Of a DNA stretch of 18,162 nt, positions 8,590 to 13,806 are shown piece by piece; the first letter of the stretch is position 1, and each line of letters starts with the position of its first letter. Below the pieces are notes generated by a model. That model searched no databases and was not told where the DNA came from. It was given only the letters and a program-made list of their open reading frames with translations. Location: contig CALGRQ010000426.1 of assembly GCA_937880795.1 (NCBI GenBank), positions 1-18,162 on the forward strand. The letters are read 5' to 3'. Source of the stretch: an uncultured Dyadobacter sp. (GTDB lineage: Bacteria > Bacteroidota > Bacteroidia > Cytophagales > Spirosomataceae). Both the position numbers and the translations under genes were made by a program.

Positions 8590-9580
8590 TTTTAACGCGA
8601 GTCGTCGGTTTCGACGACTCGCTTTAAATACTGTTATTTCACTATACTTTCTGATTATTGCAGGAGGTGTTGTTAGGAGTACAGGAGCTGGGATGGGCTG
8701 TCCTGATTGGCCTCGTTGCTTTGGACGCTGGGTACCGCCTACTGAGGTTTCGGAATTACCTGTTAACTACAAAGAAATATACGGAGCCAAGCTCAAAGGA
8801 GAAATTGAATTCAATCCGGTTAAGACATGGATTGAATATGTGAATCGGCTGACGGGTGCCTTTACAGGGGTAATGATTTTTCTTACGCTATTGGCATCAC
8901 TACCTTACTTTAGAAAAGGTCCTAAAAGAATATTTTATTACAGTCTTGCCGCATTCATTTTAGTGGGTTTGCAAGGTTGGTTAGGAGCAAAGGTGGTGTC
9001 TTCGGAACTGATGCCGGTTATGATTACACTGCATATGTTACTTGCTATTGTAATCGTGTTTATTCTGCTCTATCTGCTTACATGGTCTAATTTCACGAAA
9101 GCAGTATTTGAGAAGGGAATTAACAAGGATATGCTACGGCGTACTGGTTGGATGGTCATAGTGCTGTCGGTTATCCAAATTGTATTGGGGACACAGGTAC
9201 GTGAGAATATGGATGAAGTGATTCGTGCACTCGGCTATCAGGCAAGGCATCTTTGGATTGAGGAATTGGATAGTCGTTTTTATATTCACCGTTCATTCTC
9301 GATCATCATTGTGGCCGTTAACCTCTTTTGGTTAGTCAGAATAAAGAAAAGCTCGAAACACAAGTCGGTACAAAATATAGCAAATGCATGCTTACTGGTA
9401 TTAGGCGTGGAATTGTTTTCGGGAATATTAATGGCGTATCTGGGCGTTCCTCCATTTGCGCAACCACTACATTTGGTGCTAGCCATTGTGATGATTGGTT
9501 TACAATTTGTGATTTGGTTGTTGCTTGATGAGGACAAGTTTTTGAGCAGAATGAATTTGAGTAGGGAAGAATTGGTGTAG
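8567..9580 (+). CDS. ctaA: Heme A synthase (CtaA/Cox15)
   Basis: This 337-residue membrane protein of the CtaA/Cox15 family converts heme O to heme A for the oxidase. About eight helices form two pseudo-symmetric halves. The first periplasmic loop has the CPDWPRC cysteine pair after GGVVRSTGAGMG. Histidines matching family heme ligands are in ITLHMLLA, YIHRSFS and QPLHLVLA. The first-half motif usually written ExxHR reads EYVNR here, with Asn93 replacing His. The ATG at 8567 overlaps coxA by 23 bases; no later ATG keeps the first helix, so this start is well supported. The codons for residues ~9-21 form a very stable hairpin (8591-8628). Confidence 0.93.
   Translation: MTSSTHIDFNASRRFRRLALNTVISLYFLIIAGGVVRSTGAGMGCPDWPRCFGRWVPPTEVSELPVNYKEIYGAKLKGEIEFNPVKTWIEYVNRLTGAFTGVMIFLTLLASLPYFRKGPKRIFYYSLAAFILVGLQGWLGAKVVSSELMPVMITLHMLLAIVIVFILLYLLTWSNFTKAVFEKGINKDMLRRTGWMVIVLSVIQIVLGTQVRENMDEVIRALGYQARHLWIEELDSRFYIHRSFSIIIVAVNLFWLVRIKKSSKHKSVQNIANACLLVLGVELFSGILMAYLGVPPFAQPLHLVLAIVMIGLQFVIWLLLDEDKFLSRMNLSREELV
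8591..8628 (+). promoter_or_regulatory. Strong hairpin after coxA stop, inside ctaA 5' coding region
   Basis: An 11-bp perfect stem, gcgagtcgtcg (8597-8607) with cgacgactcgc (8612-8622), closes on a GTTT loop. After one mismatch, five more A/T pairs extend it (8591-8595 with 8624-8628). It begins 1 base after the coxA stop codon, within ctaA codons ~9-21. Only three T follow the GC stem, so it is a poor intrinsic terminator. A 3'-end stabiliser of the coxA message or a brake on ctaA translation fits better. The structure is seen directly; the function is inferred. Confidence 0.65.
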
Positions 9581-9599
9581 TGGAAATTTTGGTAAAATA

Positions 9600-10481
9600 A
9601 TGACATCAACAGCAATAAATTTATCAATTGGAGAGAAAGTAAAAGTCTTATTTGAATTACTTAAATTCAGACTTGCTGCTCTGATCGCGTTTTCTGGCGC
9701 AATGGGATATAGCTTGGGAGCCAAAGAGGTCACCTGGGAGAAAATGGTGCTGTTTGTAATTGCATCTATTGGTATTACTGGAGCAGCAAATATTATTAAC
9801 CAGATTCTGGAAAAGGATTTGGATAAACTGATGAAAAGAACGGCTGGTAGGCCGTTACCAAGTGGAAAAGTTACAGTGCCACAAGCTATAATATGGTGTG
9901 TGATATTGGGTGTGGCTTCACTAGCGATATTTGTATCAGTATTTAACCTAACAACTGGTCTTATTTCTTTGCTTTCATTGGTGTTGTATGGCTTTGTTTA
10001 TACCCCATTGAAGAGAGTTGGTCCTATTGCTGTTTTTGTGGGAGCATTTCCTGGCGCGTTTCCTCCAATGATTGGATGGGTGGCCGCCACAAACCAATTT
10101 GGACTGGAGCCTGGTATTTTGTTCGCCATTCAGTTTTTCTGGCAGTTCCCGCATTTTTGGGCTATTGCATGGGTTTTGGATGATGATTATAAACGGGCAG
10201 GTTTTAAGTTACTTCCTGCCAAAGGGCTGAAAGATACCGATACGGCCTTGCAGATCATGATTTACACGATCTTTTTATTGCCAATCGGGTGGTTACCTTA
10301 TGAGTTAGGAATGACGGGTATTAATTCAGCATTTGTGGCTACTGTGTTTGGGGCTCTATTCCTAGCGCAGACTTACCATTTGATGCGCAAATGCACCGAT
10401 AAAACAGCTAGACAACTAATGTTTGGGTCGTTTGTATATTTACCCATTGTGCAGATTGCGTTTCTGTTGGATAAATTGTGA
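9600..10481 (+). CDS. ctaB: Protoheme IX farnesyltransferase (heme O synthase)
   Basis: This is a 293-residue UbiA-superfamily prenyltransferase that adds a farnesyl group to heme B to give heme O, the substrate of CtaA. The first Asp-rich motif is visible as NQILEKDLDKLMKRTAGRPLPSG (residues ~62-84) and the second as DDDYKRAGFKLLP near residue 194. About nine hydrophobic segments cover the rest. Size and motifs are normal; the Glu in the first motif replaces an Asp seen in proteobacterial CyoE. It sits 19 bases after ctaA. Pairing of ctaA and ctaB inside the oxidase operon couples cofactor supply to the enzyme. Confidence 0.94.
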   Translation: MTSTAINLSIGEKVKVLFELLKFRLAALIAFSGAMGYSLGAKEVTWEKMVLFVIASIGITGAANIINQILEKDLDKLMKRTAGRPLPSGKVTVPQAIIWCVILGVASLAIFVSVFNLTTGLISLLSLVLYGFVYTPLKRVGPIAVFVGAFPGAFPPMIGWVAATNQFGLEPGILFAIQFFWQFPHFWAIAWVLDDDYKRAGFKLLPAKGLKDTDTALQIMIYTIFLLPIGWLPYELGMTGINSAFVATVFGALFLAQTYHLMRKCTDKTARQLMFGSFVYLPIVQIAFLLDKL

Positions 10482-10499
10482 TATTAGATTTAAAGAGAG

Positions 10500-11087
10500 A
10501 TGGAGAATATTCAGCAAGTTAATATAGATAAGGAGCCGAAGGCACCTTTGGCAATGGATCCGATAAAGTTCATATTATGGCTTTTTCTGGTGAGTATTAT
10601 CATGCTTTTTGCTTCGCAAACCAGTGCATATCTGGTTAGAAGAGCAGAAGGTAATTGGTTGGAATTTGAAATGCCCAAGATATTCTGGTACAGCACTGTT
10701 GTACTAGTGTTAAGTAGTATCAGTATGCACTGGGCATATTTGAATGCAAAAAAAGATCAGTTCAAACAACTGAAAATAGCAATTTCTGTTACTTTTGTGC
10801 TTGGTCTGGTATTTCTTTGGATGCAGTTTGAGGGATGGAAGCAACTGGTGGCAATGAATGTATACTTTGTTGGTAATCCATCCGGATCCTTTTTTTATGT
10901 GTTTACCGGCTTGCACGGGTTCCACATCATTACGGGGTTGATTGTTTTGGTAACGGCGTTATCGGCTGCATTCCGTTTAAATGTTCATTCTAAGAATCTG
11001 AGGAGGATTCAGATTTGTACCACTTATTGGCACTTTTTAGATATCCTCTGGTTATACCTTTTTGTTTTTTTATTGACCTTTAATTGA
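10500..11087 (+). CDS. coxC: Cytochrome c oxidase subunit III-like protein, first copy
   Basis: This 195-residue membrane protein with about five helices belongs to the heme-copper oxidase subunit III family. Diagnostic segments are the C-terminal-half motif GLHGFHIITGLIVL and the final-helix motif YWHFLDILWLYLFVFLL. It is shorter than the next gene product and its first helix region (WLFLVSIIMLFASQTSAYLVRR) differs. The two are diverged paralogues rather than a split gene: each has its own GxHG and YWHFxDxxW motifs. It starts 18 bases after ctaB and ends 13 bases before the second copy. Subunit III stabilises the catalytic core and is not itself redox-active. Confidence 0.9.
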   Translation: MENIQQVNIDKEPKAPLAMDPIKFILWLFLVSIIMLFASQTSAYLVRRAEGNWLEFEMPKIFWYSTVVLVLSSISMHWAYLNAKKDQFKQLKIAISVTFVLGLVFLWMQFEGWKQLVAMNVYFVGNPSGSFFYVFTGLHGFHIITGLIVLVTALSAAFRLNVHSKNLRRIQICTTYWHFLDILWLYLFVFLLTFN

Positions 11088-11100
11088 AATTTTTTCACCA

Positions 11101-11871
11101 ATGGCTGCACATGTAACAACACCTGGCTCGGTAGAACCCAAAATGTGGATGGGGGGTATTGAGCCTATGAAAGCGAGTTACGGTAAACTGATGATGTGGT
11201 TTTTCCTCATATCTGATACTTTCACTTTTTCTGCTTTGCTCGTAGCGTACGGGTATCAGCGATTCAGCTTTCCGGCATACCAAGGTGAATTCGCTGACTT
11301 TACTTTCTCGAATTTATACTGGCCAATACCAGAGCGTGTATATGAAGCTGTACCATTCTTACATGGTATGTCCCTACCGTTGGTTTTTGTAGGTATCATG
11401 ACTTTCATTCTTATTGCAAGTAGTGTTACCATGGTACTTGCAGTAGAAGCAGGACACAGAATGGATCGTGCAGCTGTTGAAAAATGGATGCTATGGACTA
11501 TCCTAGGTGGTTTTACTTTCTTGGGTTGCCAGGCATGGGAGTGGGCTCACTTTATCCACGGTACGGAGTCAGGATCTGTTTTTAAAGTTTTTGAAAATGG
11601 AGTTGAAGTAAGTAAAACCATATTCGGTGCCAATTTAATTGAAAACCAATACGGACCGGCAGCTTTTGCAGATTTCTTCTTCTTCATTACTGGTTTCCAC
11701 GGAACTCACGTATTTAGTGGAGTAATTCTAAATATCCTTATATTCTTCCGTGCAGCAACAGGGTTGTATGACAAACGCGGTAGTTATGAGATGGTCGAAA
11801 AAGTAGGTCTATACTGGCACTTTGTGGACCTTGTTTGGGTATTCGTATTTACATTCTTTTATTTGGTTTAA
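11101..11871 (+). CDS. coxC: Cytochrome c oxidase subunit III, second copy
   Basis: This 256-residue subunit III homologue has about five to seven helices. An early helix reads LMMWFFLISDTFTFSALLVAYG. The family signatures TGFHGTHVFSGVILN and LYWHFVDLVWVFVFTFFYLV close the protein. A soluble insertion at residues ~60-80 and another at ~155-180 (around ESGSVFKVFENGVEV) make it longer than the first copy. It is the second of two tandem subunit III genes, and the subunit IV gene follows after 30 bases. It is the closer of the two to canonical subunit III. Whether both copies are assembled into one oxidase is not visible from sequence. Confidence 0.93.
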   Translation: MAAHVTTPGSVEPKMWMGGIEPMKASYGKLMMWFFLISDTFTFSALLVAYGYQRFSFPAYQGEFADFTFSNLYWPIPERVYEAVPFLHGMSLPLVFVGIMTFILIASSVTMVLAVEAGHRMDRAAVEKWMLWTILGGFTFLGCQAWEWAHFIHGTESGSVFKVFENGVEVSKTIFGANLIENQYGPAAFADFFFFITGFHGTHVFSGVILNILIFFRAATGLYDKRGSYEMVEKVGLYWHFVDLVWVFVFTFFYLV

Positions 11872-11901
11872 CCATCAGAAACGTTTTAATTATTAGATCA
11901 T

Positions 11902-12231
11902 ATGTCTGAAGTACATCATATACATAATCAAGATCCGAACGCAGGTGCAGAACAGCGTAAGGCTATCATGAAAACTTTCTGGATTCTTTTGATCCTGACT
12001 GCATTGGAATTCTTGATCGCATTTACTGTTCCGCATGGAGTATTAAAGATCACTATATTCATTGTGATGACGATCGTCAAAGCATTCTATATCGTGGGAG
12101 AGTTTATGCACTTAAAACATGAAACGAAAGCATTGATATGGTCCATACTTGTTCCAATTATTTTTGTCGCTTGGTTGATTCTGGCGCTTTTGATAGAAGG
12201 AAGTGCTATATATGAAGCCATTTTTGGATGA
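11902..12231 (+). CDS. Cytochrome c oxidase subunit IV (prokaryotic COX4_pro/CyoD type)
   Basis: This is a 109-residue small membrane protein with a ~25-residue polar, His-containing N terminus (EVHHIHNQDPNAG). Three hydrophobic helices follow (~26-45, 48-66, 76-100). The pattern KAFYIVGEFMHLKHE between helices two and three is typical of the prokaryotic subunit IV family. It is a non-catalytic accessory subunit next to subunits I and III in the membrane. It follows the second subunit III gene by 30 bases and precedes the SCO-like gene by 12 bases. It is the last structural oxidase gene, and a strong hairpin follows its stop within 25 bases. Confidence 0.88.
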   Translation: MSEVHHIHNQDPNAGAEQRKAIMKTFWILLILTALEFLIAFTVPHGVLKITIFIVMTIVKAFYIVGEFMHLKHETKALIWSILVPIIFVAWLILALLIEGSAIYEAIFG

Positions 12232-12243
12232 GCTAGATAAAGT

Positions 12244-12837
12244 ATGAAAAAATACATTAAAGCCGGATTACTGATCGTTACATTAGTAATACCGGCTTTG
12301 ATTTTTACTTTTCTAAGGTTTTTCGCAACCAATCATTACAATGTCCCGTTTTTCCATGCTGAAATTAATCAGGGAGGTGTAGTAAAAATCATTCAGAGAG
12401 ATACGGTAGATTATAAGGTTCCAGATTCTGTTGGAATCGGTTTGAGAGGGAAACTCTCTGTAATTAATTACCAAACGGTGCTATGTAACGACAGCTGCAT
12501 GGTAATGAGAGATAATCTAAGACGCATATATGCGCTTAGGGAAAGTATTTCGGGTCTTCAGATTGTTTCTTTAACTGACGTTGTAGACACCGCGACACAA
12601 AATAAGGCGGACATGTGGTCAGTGGTGAAGATGGATAGAGGTTTGTCCGATCGGATGTTTAAGTGGAATGAAGTACCTTTATCTAAGAAAACGGGTTTGC
12701 CTGAAAATAGATGGATTTTGATTGATCGCGCTGGCTACATTAGAGGCTATTATAACGGTGCTGATACAGAAGAAACGAATCGTTTAATGGCTGAGCTTAA
12801 GATATTGAGTTTTGAAGAGAAGAATTTAAAAAAGTAG
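12244..12837 (+). CDS. Divergent SCO1/SenC-like thioredoxin-fold protein
   Basis: This 197-residue protein is anchored by one N-terminal helix (~residues 5-25), with a periplasmic domain of SCO1/SenC type. SCO proteins deliver copper to CuA or reduce its cysteines. The cysteine pair is present as CNDSC (Cys81 and Cys85). The Pro that normally follows is Met, and the conserved metal-binding His before the LID/DxxG strand is absent: the segment reads TGLPENRWILIDRAG. The later IRGYYNGAD motif is family-typical. It may therefore act as a thiol-disulfide partner rather than a copper carrier; that is inference. Its first codons form a hairpin (12256-12302). It ends 2 bases before the DUF420 gene. 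Confidence 0.8.
   Translation: MKKYIKAGLLIVTLVIPALIFTFLRFFATNHYNVPFFHAEINQGGVVKIIQRDTVDYKVPDSVGIGLRGKLSVINYQTVLCNDSCMVMRDNLRRIYALRESISGLQIVSLTDVVDTATQNKADMWSVVKMDRGLSDRMFKWNEVPLSKKTGLPENRWILIDRAGYIRGYYNGADTEETNRLMAELKILSFEEKNLKK
12256..12302 (+). promoter_or_regulatory. Long hairpin in the SCO-like gene start, terminator-like
   Basis: An inverted repeat pairs aaagccgg (12259-12266) with ccggcttt (12292-12299). After one bulged A (12291) it continues as attact (12267-12272) with agtaat (12285-12290), then G.T, A-T and T-A pairs around a six-base loop. About 17 pairs form in all, with three weak outer pairs. A T-rich tract (12301-12315) follows, so partial transcription termination is possible. 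It lies 25 bases after the subunit IV stop and covers the membrane-anchor codons of the SCO-like gene. Confidence 0.6.
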
Positions 12838-12839
12838 GT

Positions 12840-13385
12840 ATGTCAACTTTGCTGTTGGATAAGAATCAAAAAAAGTACGAGCGAATTATTAATATTCTAG
12901 CTGTCGTTATTCCGATTGCGGTTGCTGCCATTTTGGGTATACGGCAAAAAGTAGAATTGGGAGCATGGACTAAGGTATTACCTCATGTTATCGGGGTCAT
13001 AAACACCCTTACATCTATTTTTTTACTACTAGGTTATTATTTTATCAAGAAAAATAATCGGACAGCGCATAGGCAGATGATGATGTCAGCATTTGCCCTT
13101 GGTGCAGTATTTTTGGTTTGCTATATACTGTATCATATCTCTAATGAATCAACCGCTTTTGGAGGTACAGGTGCTGTGTTACGCTTTACCTATTATTTCT
13201 TATTAATCTCTCATATTGTGCTCTCCATAGTAGTTGTATGGTTTGTGTTGAGAGCGGTTTATTTTGCTATGACAAATCAGTTACCACAGCATCGTAAAGC
13301 GGCTAAATTTGCGTTTCCAATTTGGCTTTATGTAAGTGTGAGTGGTGTTATCGTATATTTAATGATTAGTCCGTATTACGTATGA
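12840..13385 (+). CDS. DUF420 membrane protein, probable oxidase assembly factor
   Basis: This 181-residue membrane protein of the DUF420 family has about five helices. Family-like positions include HVIGVINTLTSIFLLLG, RTAHRQMMMSAF, the YHISNESTAFGG segment and RFTYYFLLISHIVLS. Several His residues lie at helix ends and could bind a metal or heme. As I recall, the staphylococcal aa3 oxidase maturation factor CtaM belongs to this family, which fits a role in oxidase assembly here; I cannot verify homology without a search. It starts 2 bases after the SCO-like gene. Its last 4 bases overlap the next gene as ATGA, suggesting translational coupling. Confidence 0.85.
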   Translation: MSTLLLDKNQKKYERIINILAVVIPIAVAAILGIRQKVELGAWTKVLPHVIGVINTLTSIFLLLGYYFIKKNNRTAHRQMMMSAFALGAVFLVCYILYHISNESTAFGGTGAVLRFTYYFLLISHIVLSIVVVWFVLRAVYFAMTNQLPQHRKAAKFAFPIWLYVSVSGVIVYLMISPYYV

Positions 13386-13663
13386 AAAGATATGCTTATA
13401 TAGTAGTTGGGATTTTAGCAATGATGGTTATGTCGTCGGCTGACTTGCTGGCGCAATGTGCTATGTGTAGAGGTAGCGTGGAAAGTACGATGGGCAATGG
13501 CCGTAATAATGTGGGTGTGGGTTTGAACACCGGGATAGTATACCTTTTTGTGATGCCATACTTGATCGTAGCGGGTATTGCTTATTTCTGGTATAGAACT
13601 AGCAAGAAAAATCAAAAGGAACGTGAATTTATTAATGCACGGGTAAGGCAAGCTTACCAGTAA
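13382..13663 (+). CDS. Small membrane protein with periplasmic N-terminal CAMC motif, uncharacterised
   Basis: This 93-residue protein begins with a signal-peptide-like segment ending near Ala24 (SSADLLAQCAMC). After cleavage the mature protein would start close to the CxxC motif Cys26-Ala-Met-Cys29. A short linker rich in Gly and Asn follows, then one transmembrane helix (~residues 50-71) and a basic cytoplasmic tail (RTSKKNQKERE). Residue -1 to Cys26 is Gln, so a lipobox is unlikely. The gene overlaps DUF420 by 4 bases and is last in the operon. I have no named family for it. Its position and exposed CxxC suggest a metal- or thiol-handling oxidase assembly protein, which is inference. Confidence 0.8.
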   Translation: MKRYAYIVVGILAMMVMSSADLLAQCAMCRGSVESTMGNGRNNVGVGLNTGIVYLFVMPYLIVAGIAYFWYRTSKKNQKEREFINARVRQAYQ

Positions 13664-13691
13664 GATTTTATAATCACCATGAATAGGTATG

Positions 13692-13722
13692 AAGCGGAGT
13701 CAGAAATGGCTTCGCTTTTTTT
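13692..13722 (+). terminator. Intrinsic terminator closing the act-cox operon
   Basis: An 11-bp stem, aagcggagtca (13692-13702) with tggcttcgctt (13707-13717), including two G.T pairs, closes on a GAAA tetraloop. A run of seven T (13716-13722) follows. It lies 28 bases after the stop of the CAMC protein gene and upstream of the GH106-like gene. It is a textbook Rho-independent terminator and separates the respiratory operon from the glycosidase gene. Confidence 0.88.
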
Positions 13723-13806
13723 GTGCAGTTTGTGTTGGATACGATTTAAATAGAAATGTAGGGTAAGAAAATGATCGGATGCCCTTAATAGGAAAAGGAC
13801 TTTAAG

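Noticed and set aside
10500..11871. The two subunit III genes as one gene broken by a frameshift.
   Set aside because: Each contains the complete C-terminal-half signatures and its own start, so they are paralogues and not fragments.
13723..13806. A promoter for the GH106-like gene.
   Set aside because: No TAnnTTTG with a suitably spaced TTG could be found, although a promoter must exist after the terminator.
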